A stretch of DNA of 47,010 nucleotides from a virus. The stretch lies in IMG/VR virus record IMGVR_UViG_3300036944_000605, positions 1-47,010 of that record. One strand, given 5' to 3'. The translations under genes were made by a program, and so were the position numbers. The notes under the pieces are model-generated. The model saw only the letters and a program-made list of their open reading frames with translations. It was not told the DNA's origin and did not search any database. Shown in pieces: positions 20,397 through 28,500 of the stretch (the first letter of the stretch is position 1; every line of letters starts with the position of its first letter).

Positions 20397-20772
20397 GAAG
20401 CAACACAACTTCATGGCGGCTGTGGCCAATAGCCCTGCGTTTGCCAAGAAAGTAGGAGTTCCACAGTCCGTGGGACAAGACTTTACCAAGGCCGATAAAG
20501 GCCGTAAATTTTCAGAAGGTGGTGACACGATGGCTACTAAAATGAACCCCGGCTTCATGGCAATGATGGCCAAGAAAAAAGACGGCGCTAAGAGTGGTGC
20601 TAAGGGCAGCATGCCCGCCGCACTAGCAAAACACGCTGCCAAACCCGCATCCAAAGCCCACGCAGGTCTTAAAAGCGGCGGTTACGTAAAAGCTGCTGAC
20701 GGCGTAGCTCAGCGCGGCAAGACCCGTGCACAGCAGTTCTGCATGGGTGGCACGGCCAAGGGCAAGAAGTGA
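20380..20772 (+). CDS. conserved basic phage protein, 130 aa
   Basis: The start MPSTSKKQHNFMAAVANSPA, continuing FAKKVGVPQSVGQDFTKADKG, is a very common opening of small basic proteins in podovirus structural modules. The rest is Lys, Ala and Gly rich (MAKKKDGAKSGAKGSMPAAL, then KSGGYVKAADG). A role as an internal head or DNA-associated protein is plausible but unproven. Within the frame, ATG 20530 begins a Lys-rich half that may once have been separate. Overlaps both neighbours. Confidence 0.7.
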   Translation: MPSTSKKQHNFMAAVANSPAFAKKVGVPQSVGQDFTKADKGRKFSEGGDTMATKMNPGFMAMMAKKKDGAKSGAKGSMPAALAKHAAKPASKAHAGLKSGGYVKAADGVAQRGKTRAQQFCMGGTAKGKK

Positions 20773-21011
20773 TTGCCTGCCGTGGCATGGGGGACATCAA
20801 CCCCGCTAAAGTGCCAAAAGGAAAGAAGATGGCCAAGGGTGGCGGCGTCAATGCGGCGGGCAACTACACCAAGCCGGAAATGCGCAAGCGTATCTTCAAC
20901 AGCGTCAAGGCAGCAGCAACGCAAGGCACTGGTGCTGGCGAATGGAGCGCGAGAAAAAGCCAGTTGGTAGCAAAAAAATATAAAGCTGCTGGCGGGGGCT
21001 ATCGTGACTGA
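20769..21011 (+). CDS. conserved small basic protein, 80 aa
   Basis: A GTG start (20769) overlaps the previous TGA as GTGA. The product carries RGMGDINPAKVPKGKKMAKG, then YTKPEMRKRIFNSVKAAATQ and WSARKSQLVAKKYKAAGGGY. The YTKPxxRKRxFxxxKA...GxWSARKAQxLAKxYKxxGGGY pattern is shared by many marine and freshwater phages in their structural module. It is basic and helical; function unknown. Confidence 0.7.
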   Translation: MIACRGMGDINPAKVPKGKKMAKGGGVNAAGNYTKPEMRKRIFNSVKAAATQGTGAGEWSARKSQLVAKKYKAAGGGYRD

Positions 21012-21462
21012 GGCCACAAAGACCTGCACAGATTGCGGTGAGACAAAGCAATTGTCCTCTTTTCGCAGTCGCGGCGGGCAAATGACACACCTGTATAAGA
21101 GCCACTGCAACACTTGCCTCTACAAAAGGCATAAGGACTGGGCGGAAGTTAACCAGCACCGAGTGGCCGAGTACCGTGAAAAAGACCCGTGGACTTTGGC
21201 TAAGCGTTGTTCTCGTCGAGGAATTACCCCGGAACAGTTTGTGGATAGATACGAGCGGCAAGAAGGTTGTTGCGCCATTTGCAGAAACGAAATTGCTTTG
21301 ATAGACAGCGCAATCGACCACAACCACGAAACCGGCGAGTTTCGTGGCGTACTTTGCAAACAGTGCAACCGGGCGCTGGGGATGTTTAAAGATAGCCCCG
21401 TTGTTTTGCGCAGTGCTTTAGAATACCTCGACGCTTTTGGGAGTTATGGCAATGGCACTTAA
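21004..21462 (+). CDS. endonuclease VII-like HNH nuclease, 152 aa
   Basis: A zinc site C90, C93 (CCAIC) and C118, C121 (LCKQCNRALG) encloses the DHNHETGEFRG motif (105-115), the signature of the recombination endonuclease VII family (T4 gp49). A separate N-terminal zinc pattern (C8, C11, C35, C38) is added. It may resolve branched DNA before packaging or be a homing-type copy inserted in the late module; its place between tiny structural genes favours the second. GTG start, overlapping the previous stop. Confidence 0.85.
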   Translation: MTEATKTCTDCGETKQLSSFRSRGGQMTHLYKSHCNTCLYKRHKDWAEVNQHRVAEYREKDPWTLAKRCSRRGITPEQFVDRYERQEGCCAICRNEIALIDSAIDHNHETGEFRGVLCKQCNRALGMFKDSPVVLRSALEYLDAFGSYGNGT

Positions 21463-21691
21463 AGCACCTCAAAAATCCCTAAAAGACTGGGGCGACCAGA
21501 AGTGGCGTACCAAGTCCGGCAAACCGTCGTCCAAGACGGGGGAGAGGTACTTACCCGAGAAGGCTATACAATCCCTTACCCCTGCTGAGTACGCTGCAAC
21601 CACAAAGGCCAAACGTGCTGGTAAGGCGGCGGGTAAACAATTTGTTAAACAGCCGCCAAAGGTAGCGGCAAAAACTGCGGGGTATAGATAA
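21452..21691 (+). CDS. small basic protein, DUF5872-like, 79 aa
   Basis: KSLKDWGDQKWRTKSGKPSS, then a KTGERYLPEKAIQSLTPAEY segment and KRAGKAAGKQFVKQPPKV, match a basic family that I recall as DUF5872. Members occur in phage and bacterial genomes; the role is not known to me. GGGAG is well spaced to the ATG at 21452, slightly better than to the in-frame ATG at 21446. It overlaps the endonuclease gene end, and its stop overlaps the next start (TAATG). Confidence 0.7.
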   Translation: MALKAPQKSLKDWGDQKWRTKSGKPSSKTGERYLPEKAIQSLTPAEYAATTKAKRAGKAAGKQFVKQPPKVAAKTAGYR

Positions 21692-22167
21692 TGGCAACCA
21701 ATCGCACCGTCTCCAAAAAAGAACTGGAAGACTCAGGGCTCTCTTTGCGCGACTTCTTGAACAAAGAACGCGGGCTGACACGTAAAGCACCAGAAGGCAC
21801 AAAGTTCGGTGTAAACGTAGCTCGACCAACCGCCTCAGACCGCGCCACTATGCGTGCACAGGAAAACGCAGACAAAGGGCTTGATGAAGACGGCCAGCCC
21901 CTCCAGCGCACCGCCGGGTATGTTCGCCGCGACCAGTACCGTGAAAGCGGGAAAGCTGCCGTAGACAAAATGGGTGACGCAGATCGCCGCGACAAAACAA
22001 TGGCGGAGTACACCCCACGACGCGATGCTAATGCAGCGGCCCGTGCCCGCCTTAGCACCGGAAAAAGCGACGAAGCAGGTAACGCTATGAAACGCGGCGG
22101 CGCTGTTAAAGCAACCCCGAAACGTGCCACAGGTTATCGCGGCTACGGCATCGCTAAGAAAGTTTAA
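21691..22167 (+). CDS. hypothetical basic protein, 158 aa
   Basis: The protein is hydrophilic and low in hydrophobic residues (begins MATNRTVSKKELEDSGLSLR, ends ATGYRGYGIAKKV). A MKRGGAVK segment near residue 130 resembles the KRGG/KxGG tails of other small proteins in this cluster. It is probably disordered in part. It overlaps the previous gene by one base. No family recognised. Confidence 0.55.
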   Translation: MATNRTVSKKELEDSGLSLRDFLNKERGLTRKAPEGTKFGVNVARPTASDRATMRAQENADKGLDEDGQPLQRTAGYVRRDQYRESGKAAVDKMGDADRRDKTMAEYTPRRDANAAARARLSTGKSDEAGNAMKRGGAVKATPKRATGYRGYGIAKKV

Positions 22168-22169
22168 TC

Positions 22170-22862
22170 ATGGTAGTCTCCGGCACCACCGCGTTTAACC
22201 TAGACCTCACCGAACTGGTAGAGGAGGCGTTTGAGCGCACGGGTTCCGAGCTGCGTACTGGTTACGATTTGAAGACCGCTCGCCGGTCTTTGAACTTGCT
22301 TTTTGCCGACTGGGCCAATCGCGGTGTGAACATGTGGACGTTCGAGCAGGGCTCCATTGTTTTGGTCCCCGGCCAAGCCACCTACGACCTACCGGCTGAC
22401 ACTGTTGACTTGCTTGAGCACGTCATCCGCACAGGGGCGGGCAGCGCGTCTACACAGGCCGATTTAACGATCACGCGCATCAGCGTGTCCACGTACGCCA
22501 CAATCCCCAACAAGCTGCAGCAGGCCCGCCCCATTCAGGTGTGGATTGAGCGCTTGCAGTCCGCTCCGCGCTTTACGGTTTGGCCAGTTCCAGACAGCTC
22601 GCAGACGTACACGTTCGTGTACTGGCGCATGCGCCGCATTGATGACGCCGGTACCGGTGTGAACACGATGGATGTGCCGTTCCGCTTTATCCCCTGCATG
22701 GTGGCGGGCTTGGCGTACTACCTGTCTTTGAAAGTACCCAACGGCCTGCAGCGCACGGATTTGTTGAAGCAGCAGTACGACGAGGCATGGCAGCTGGCCA
22801 GTGAAGAAGACCGCGAGAAGGCTTCGGTGCGTTTTGTGCCGCGTCAGATGTTCATCAACTAG
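22170..22862 (+). CDS. head-to-tail adaptor / neck protein, 230 aa
   Basis: FNLDLTELVEEAFERTGSEL, then ARRSLNLLFADWANRGVNMW, VLVPGQATYDLPADTVDLLE and a late IPCMVAGLAYYLSLKVP resemble the gp4-like adaptor family of P22-type podoviruses, which docks under the portal. Length and the place in the neck gene group agree. It is followed by a zinc-ribbon structural protein and a second neck-type gene. Family assignment is from pattern memory. Confidence 0.7.
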   Translation: MVVSGTTAFNLDLTELVEEAFERTGSELRTGYDLKTARRSLNLLFADWANRGVNMWTFEQGSIVLVPGQATYDLPADTVDLLEHVIRTGAGSASTQADLTITRISVSTYATIPNKLQQARPIQVWIERLQSAPRFTVWPVPDSSQTYTFVYWRMRRIDDAGTGVNTMDVPFRFIPCMVAGLAYYLSLKVPNGLQRTDLLKQQYDEAWQLASEEDREKASVRFVPRQMFIN

Positions 22863-22864
22863 GT

Positions 22865-23254
22865 ATGGGCAATAGGTTTTCTTCGGGTAAAAATGCGGTC
22901 GCCATGTGCGACCGTTGCGGGCAGCGCTACAAACTGACCGAGCTGAAGAAGGAAGTTCAAAAGCAGCGAGTATTCAATCTACTCGTCTGCCAGCAGTGCT
23001 GGGACCCAGACCACCCGCAGTTGATGCTGGGCACATTCCCCGTAGACGACCCACAAGCAGTGCGGAATCCCCGAGTAGATACCACATATGAGGTATCCGG
23101 TCCGATGTCAGATGGGTACAATAGTGGCGGCTCTAGGGATATTCAGTGGGGCTGGGGGCCGATTGGCGGTTCTTCAGGTTTTGATGCGGTCTTGACTCCG
23201 AATTATCTGGTCGGGACAACGAGCTTAGGTACAGTAACCGTAACGGTTTCATAG
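22865..23254 (+). CDS. conserved structural protein with zinc-binding N-terminus, 129 aa
   Basis: CDRCGQRYKLTELKKEVQ and VCQQCWDPDHPQLMLGTFPV provide two CxxC pairs (zinc ribbon), followed by VDDPQAVRNPR, SRDIQWGWGPIGG and a C-terminal GTVTVTVS strand. The CDRCG...CxxCWDPDHPQ...DDPQAVRNPR signature is very common beside neck genes in uncultured podoviruses. A small virion or assembly role is likely; none has been demonstrated that I know of. Confidence 0.75.
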   Translation: MGNRFSSGKNAVAMCDRCGQRYKLTELKKEVQKQRVFNLLVCQQCWDPDHPQLMLGTFPVDDPQAVRNPRVDTTYEVSGPMSDGYNSGGSRDIQWGWGPIGGSSGFDAVLTPNYLVGTTSLGTVTVTVS

Positions 23255-23263
23255 GAGTTAATC

Positions 23264-23443
23264 ATGGCATACACAAAATCAGCAGACGGTATCGTGTCGA
23301 AAGGCAAGACCGACGCCAAAGTCCGCCCCAACAGCGGCCCCAATGTTAAGGCTACCTGCGGCGGCATGAAAAGCGCTGGTGTCTCAGACGCATCACGTTT
23401 GAAGCTGGGCCGTAATCTCGCTCGTGTGGCTAACCAAAAGTAA
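23264..23443 (+). CDS. small basic protein, 59 aa
   Basis: ATG 23264 with SD TAGGAGTTAATC to TAA 23443 encodes a protein beginning MAYTKSADGIVSKGKTDAKV and ending LGRNLARVANQK, basic and probably disordered, with a GGMK motif. It shares size, charge and SD quality with the other tiny basic genes here. It is likely a virion or DNA-associated accessory protein; no family is recognised. Confidence 0.65.
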   Translation: MAYTKSADGIVSKGKTDAKVRPNSGPNVKATCGGMKSAGVSDASRLKLGRNLARVANQK

Positions 23444-23452
23444 GGAACAGTC

Positions 23453-23719
23453 ATGGCAACGCAAAGTATGAAACGAATGGGTAAAGAAGTTGGCCCGGCC
23501 AGCTTGTACGCTAAGCCCCACACCATGTCCGGCAAGACTGTTACGGCGTCTAAAAACCCCGGCAAGGAACCTAACCGCAGCAAGCTGGAAGCCTACGACG
23601 TAAGCATCGGCAACATCAGCAAATCCGCTGGTAACGAGCCCACTAAGACTTCCGGTATTGTCACCCGTGGAAATGGCTGCGCTACCAAAGGCATCACGGC
23701 ACGAGGCCCGATGGCATGA
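23453..23719 (+). CDS. small basic protein, 88 aa
   Basis: MKRMGKEVGPASLYAKPHTM, then an NPGKEPNRSKLEAYDVSIGN segment and TKTSGIVTRGNGCATKGITA, mark a Lys and Gly rich protein ending RGPMA. The TRGNGCATKGxxARGPMA end recurs, from memory, in related phages. SD AAGGAACAGTC precedes it, and its stop overlaps the next start (ATGA at 23716). Probably a structural accessory protein. Confidence 0.65.
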   Translation: MATQSMKRMGKEVGPASLYAKPHTMSGKTVTASKNPGKEPNRSKLEAYDVSIGNISKSAGNEPTKTSGIVTRGNGCATKGITARGPMA

Positions 23720-24387
23720 ATTACAGTGCGCTAGTCACAGCGATCTCCGACTACACGGAGAACACGTTTCCGACATCTGCGATGAACACGTTCATTACGC
23801 AGGCAGAGCAGCGCATCTACAACACCATTCAGTTCCCCTCGCTTCGCAAGAACGTCACGGGCACGGTGACGGCCAGCAACAAGTACCTGTCCTGCCCGGA
23901 TGACTTCTTGGCGGTGTACTCAATTGCGGTGTTCCCCGTGGCCGGTGGCGATTACACGTTCCTGCTGAACAAGGATGTGAACTTCATCCGCGAGGCTTAC
24001 CCAAACCCAACGAGCACCGGGCAGCCAAAGTACTACGCATTGTTCGGCCCAACAACCACCTCTGGTTCACCACCTGTGCCGACAAACGAGTTGTCGTTCA
24101 TCCTCGGCCCAACGCCGGACACAACGTACACCGCAGAGCTGCACTACTTCTACTACCCAGAGTCGATCACTACGGCCCTGACTACGTGGCTGGGCGACAA
24201 CTTTGATTCTGTACTGCTGTACGGTTCTCTGGTGGAAGCCTACACCTACATGAAGGGCGAGCAGGACATCATCGGCTTGTACAACGACAAGTTCAAAGAC
24301 GCCATTATTTTGGCCAAACGTCTGGGTGATGGTATGGAGCGTCAAGACGCCTACCGCAGTGGCCAATACCGCCAACAGGTGACCTAA
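23716..24387 (+). CDS. neck / tail-adaptor protein, 223 aa
   Basis: Features include FITQAEQRIYNTIQFPSLRK near residue 26, CPDDFLAVYSIAV, a middle beta region ending FILGPTPDTTYTAELHYFYY and the C-terminal LLYGSLVEAYTYMKGEQDII. The pattern of an N-terminal helix, QRIxNxIQxPxLR and ALLYGxLxEAxxxMKGE is that of a neck protein family found with the gp4-like adaptor in podoviruses. The two proteins probably form successive rings under the portal. Confidence 0.7.
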   Translation: MNYSALVTAISDYTENTFPTSAMNTFITQAEQRIYNTIQFPSLRKNVTGTVTASNKYLSCPDDFLAVYSIAVFPVAGGDYTFLLNKDVNFIREAYPNPTSTGQPKYYALFGPTTTSGSPPVPTNELSFILGPTPDTTYTAELHYFYYPESITTALTTWLGDNFDSVLLYGSLVEAYTYMKGEQDIIGLYNDKFKDAIILAKRLGDGMERQDAYRSGQYRQQVT

Positions 24388-24388
24388 C

Positions 24389-24805
24389 ATGGCAATTGTC
24401 CAAACTCAATGCACCAGCTTCAAGAAGGAGCTGTATCAGGCCATCCACGACTTGTCAACGGATACCATCAAGATGGCGTTGTATACGGCTAACGCTAACC
24501 TCGGTGCGGACACAACCGTCTACAGCTCAAACAGCGAGGTGGTAGCGGCGGGGTACACAGCAGGGGGCAACACGCTGACTGGGGTGACAATCAACTCCTC
24601 GGGCTACACAGCCTACGTAAATTTTGCCAACACGAGCTGGACTGCGGCTTTGACGGCACGCTGCGCACTGATCTACAATGCGAGCAAGGCTAACCGAGCT
24701 ATCGCCGTCATTGACTTTGGCGCGGACAAGACCTCGATTGTCACGTTCTTGGTTACAATGCCCGCCAACACTTCAACCACCGCACTTATCAGGAGTTCAA
24801 ATTGA
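24389..24805 (+). CDS. small beta-rich virion protein, paralogue 1, 138 aa
   Basis: It begins MAIVQTQCTSFKKELYQAIH, followed by TIKMALYTANA, and ends in a strand-rich Thr, Ala and Ser region (VTFLVTMPANTSTTALIR). The CTSFKxEL...HDLxTDTIKxALY opening is known to me from phage virion proteins next to fibres. The gene at 25003 begins with the same CTSF motif, so the two are probably paralogues. A decoration or fibre-base role is likely. Confidence 0.65.
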   Translation: MAIVQTQCTSFKKELYQAIHDLSTDTIKMALYTANANLGADTTVYSSNSEVVAAGYTAGGNTLTGVTINSSGYTAYVNFANTSWTAALTARCALIYNASKANRAIAVIDFGADKTSIVTFLVTMPANTSTTALIRSSN

Positions 24806-24993
24806 TCGTTACGACTACCAAAGGCGACATGGACGACTCCTTGCTGGTTAAGCAAGAAGGCTCACTGGACAACGACATCGAGACCACGACATGGACAGAG
24901 TATTGGCTTGAGGGTGAGTTGGTTCACCGCTCAGTACATGTAACCCTGAAACAAGCCCCTACCTTTGCAGGCGCTGAAATCGCCACTTTTTAA
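24802..24993 (+). CDS. small conserved protein with TTG start, 63 aa
   Basis: The frame starts at TTG 24802, directly behind a strong SD (AGGAG, six bases), and overlaps the previous TGA (TTGA). No in-frame ATG lies near; the next is ten codons in. The product carries IVTTTKGDMDDSLLVKQEGS, then TTTWTEYWLEGELVHRSVHV. The TTxGxMDESLLxKxEG...EYWxxGELVHRSVHV pattern is recurrent in podovirus fibre regions. Function unknown. Confidence 0.7.
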   Translation: MIVTTTKGDMDDSLLVKQEGSLDNDIETTTWTEYWLEGELVHRSVHVTLKQAPTFAGAEIATF

Positions 24994-25002
24994 GGATTTA
25001 TC

Positions 25003-25518
25003 ATGGCAAATACTCAAGCAATGTGTACGTCGTTCATGGGGCAGTTGCTCACAGGTAGACACAACTTTGGCACCGGCGTAGTCCGTGCCACCACCACTGC
25101 GGATACGTTTTATGCAGCATTGTTTTTGGCGTCAGCGACCATCAACGCTGGAACAACCGCCTACACCGGTACCGTTGGCACGACGATAATGTCAGGTGAA
25201 GTTTCTAACGCAGGTACAAACTACACTGCGGGCGGGTTTCAGATCACTTCGTTTAATGCGCCTACAGCCACGAACTCTTCTACTACCGCAGGTGTTGCGT
25301 TTACTACTCCTACCGTTAGCTTTGTGTACACAAACGTGACGCTGGCCACCGCTTTCGATACGGTATTGATTTTTAATCAAACCCAAGGCGTAGCTTCAAA
25401 CTACCCCGCAGTCAGTGTGCACACTTTTGGTTCTCAAACCATTACTGCTGGCACGTTCACATTGACAATGCCCAGCAATACCACCACGACTGCCCTGCTG
25501 CGCTTGGCTACGACCTAA
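25003..25518 (+). CDS. small beta-rich virion protein, paralogue 2, 171 aa
   Basis: It begins MANTQAMCTSFMGQLLTGRH and is followed by long Thr, Ala, Val and Phe rich strands (GVAFTTPTVSFVYTNVTLAT; TFTLTMPSNTTTTALLRLAT). The opening and the TMPxNTxTTALxR ending match the 138-aa protein two genes upstream, so it arose by duplication, with an insertion in the middle. It is probably a virion surface or fibre-base protein. A 14-bp palindrome lies 8 bp downstream. Confidence 0.65.
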   Translation: MANTQAMCTSFMGQLLTGRHNFGTGVVRATTTADTFYAALFLASATINAGTTAYTGTVGTTIMSGEVSNAGTNYTAGGFQITSFNAPTATNSSTTAGVAFTTPTVSFVYTNVTLATAFDTVLIFNQTQGVASNYPAVSVHTFGSQTITAGTFTLTMPSNTTTTALLRLATT

Positions 25519-25525
25519 ACGCGGG

Positions 25526-25539
25526 CAGCCTTAAGGCTG
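25526..25539. other. perfect 14-bp palindrome before the fibre gene
   Basis: CAGCC-TTAA-GGCTG lies between the paralogue 2 stop and the large fibre gene. As RNA it gives a 5-bp stem without a T-tract, so termination is unlikely. Possibly a regulatory or processing site. Confidence 0.35.
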
Positions 25540-25587
25540 TGTAAATCATGGCTACTGCATTTGCGCACTTAGGGGCGGTAGCTTAGC

Positions 25588-28500
25588 ATGCCAGCAGTTG
25601 TAATAGCCCTAACCTCGGGCCCGCAGACAAAGTGGTTTGTCCCTGCGGACTGCAACAACATCCAGATCGAGATTATCGGTCCCGGAGGAGTAGCTGACGG
25701 CTCTGGCTCCTCTGGTGGCGGCGGTGCGTATACAAAGTTAACCTCGTTAGCAGTAACACCGGGGACATACCTTACCTACAACGCCAGCGGCGGCTCCGGT
25801 GCTGCTGCATGGATAAGCAACACGGGGGTAGCGCCACTAAACACGTCGCAAGGAGCGTTGGCCGCAGGGGGGAGCGCATCATCTGAAGGGCTAGCGTCTA
25901 GCTGTATCCCATCGGCAGGGGCTTTTAGTGGTGGCCCAGCAAATACTGGCGGTAGTGCAGGTGGCGGGGATTCACTTGGTGGCGGCGGGGGTGCTGCGGG
26001 GCCAAACGGCGCAGGTAAAGCCGGAGGAAATTCTTTCGGGGGAACGCCCGGTGCTGGCGGTGGCGGTGGTGGAGCAAATGGCGGCTCTTCAACCGCAGGC
26101 GGAGACGCTGTATCTGACTTTGTTGGTGGGGCGGGGGGTAATGGGCGTGGCGGTTCAGGAGGGGGCGCTGCAGGGAGTCTCTCGGTTGGAGGCAACGCTA
26201 CAGCGGGTTCCGGCGGTGGCGGTGGCGGTGGCTCTGACGGGTTTAACGGTGGAGCAGCTGCCCAAGATAACATTTGGACCGACTATTTAGGTAATGTTTA
26301 CGGCCCCGGCGGCGGTAGTGGTGGGGGTGGCGGAAGTGGTGGAAGTGGCAACACCCCCGCAAGTGCAGGTTATGGCGGCGGTAATACGCAGAACCAAGGC
26401 CTAATCATTATCACCTACACCCCCGTGGCAATAACGGGCGGGCCGTACACCGAAGCGTTTACCATCCCTTATGGTTTAACGAGCAGTATTCCTTGGCGCA
26501 CACCGCTGGGGGTCACCTCTGTACAGGTAGAGGCAATTGGCGGAAGCGGCGTACCACTAAACGCTATATCCGGTCGCGGGGCCGGTGGCGGCGCCTATGC
26601 AAAAACTACGTCTCTTACCGTAACCCCTGAAGACGTAGCGTACGTCCGCCCCGCCCCAATAATCATCCCTGCCGTATACGGAACGGCTGTTGACTCTTGG
26701 TTTAACAGAAACGCTAACTCCGCGCCGGGTACTACAACTGCCGGTGTGCTTGCGAAGGGTGGCGCGTCAGGGCTTGGAGGAACCGCAGCGAGCTCTATTG
26801 GTGTAGACCTGACGTACAGCGGTGGTAACGGCGGCTTAAACAACACTACGGCGTCGGGTGCTAAGTTTCGTGGCGGTGGCGGTGGCGGTTCAGCAGGGCC
26901 AAGTGGTGCAGGTAAGAACGGCGGCAATGGTTGGAACACAGGCACCGGTTCTGGCACGGGCGGAGGTGGCGGCGGCTCCAATGGTGGCTCTTCGACCGCA
27001 GGTGCAAACGCTCCCAGCGCAACTGTTGGCGGAGCTGGGGGTAACGGTACTGGGGGGACTGGCGGTGGCGCGGGCGGCACCTCTACAACAAACGCTGTTA
27101 ACGGCACCACAAATACAGGAGCAGGCGGTGGTGGAGGTTCTGCAAGCGCAACATCGTCTAGATACAACGGAGCATTCGGGGCTACATCGACGGTATGGAC
27201 GGTCAACGGTGTAACTTACGGGCCGGGCGGTGGTGGAGGTGGTGCCGGGTGTACTGCAACTACTACCGGGGCAGGACGCAGCGGAGATAACTACGGCGGA
27301 GGCGGCGGAGCAGGCATTTCAAGTAATGCAGCAGGGCAGAGCCAAGGCCTTGTCATCATCACCTACAGTGCGGTAGCCCCAACCGTGGTAACGGTGGCTA
27401 TTACAGGTGTAGCAGCCGCTGGTGTTGTTGGTACCGTAGCTGAAACTAACGCCCCGACTGAGAATGGCAACGTAGCTTTTGGTGCAGTTGGTACTGTAGG
27501 AAAAACCCGTACAAAAGCTCTCACAGGCGTAGCAGCTGCTGGCGCCGTAGGCACGTTATCCCCAAGCATCTCAGTTTCAATCGTTTCGAGCTGGGGTTCT
27601 GGTGCGTGGGGCTCAGGCACTTGGGGTGGGGCTATCGCAGCAGCTACTGGCGCAGTCGGCTCTGTCACGGAAACCAACTCGCCAACTGAGAACGGCAACG
27701 TAGCTTCTGGGGCAGTTGGCACTGTGGGGAAAACCCTTACAAAAGCCCTTACAGGTGTAGCTGCCTCGGGTGCAGTTGGCACCGTAAAAAGTAGTCAGGC
27801 GCTTGTGGGCAGAAGTGCTGCAGGTGCAGTCGGCTCCGTATCTGAAACTATCGCAGTAGCACTTACAGGCGTAGCCGCTGCAGGCGCAGTTGGCTCAGTT
27901 GCGGAGACCCTCACAAAAGCACTCACGGGCGTATCCGCATCTGGAGCGGTCGGCTCCGTCACGGAAACAAACTCTCGCGCTGAAAATGGCAATGTAGCCT
28001 TTGGTTCGGTTGGTACCGTAACAAGTAGCCAAGCTCTATCGCGGACCCTCACAGGCGTGGCCGCTGCAGGCGCAGTAGGTTCCTTAACGCCAAGCACTTC
28101 TGTCTCCATAGGCTCCAGTTGGGGTTCGGGTACTTGGGGGTCTGGTTCTTGGGGTGGAAGCGCGGCAATATCTGGGCAGGTTGGGGCTGTAGCCGAGACC
28201 CTGACAAAAGTTCTTACGGGCGTAGCTGCATCCGGTGCCGTCGGTTCTGTATCAGAAACGCTCACAAAGGCGCTCACGGGAGTTGCAGCCGCAGGAAACG
28301 TCGGCACAGTAACTGAAACCAACTCCCGAGCTGAGAACGGAAACGTAGCGTTTGGTTCGGTCGGTACTGTAACGAGTAGTCAGGTTTTATCTAGGGCACT
28401 TACCGGTGTAACAGCCACGGGCGGTGTCGGTCAACTTGCGCCTAGCACTACAGTTTCAATCGTCCCAGCATGGGGTTCCGGCGCTTGGGGGTCTGGTTCT

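Noticed and set aside
25548-25586. 12-codon frame MATAFAHLGAVA ending one base before the fibre ATG
   Set aside because: No SD precedes it, and the length is too short for judgement. It could be a leader, but nothing supports it beyond position.
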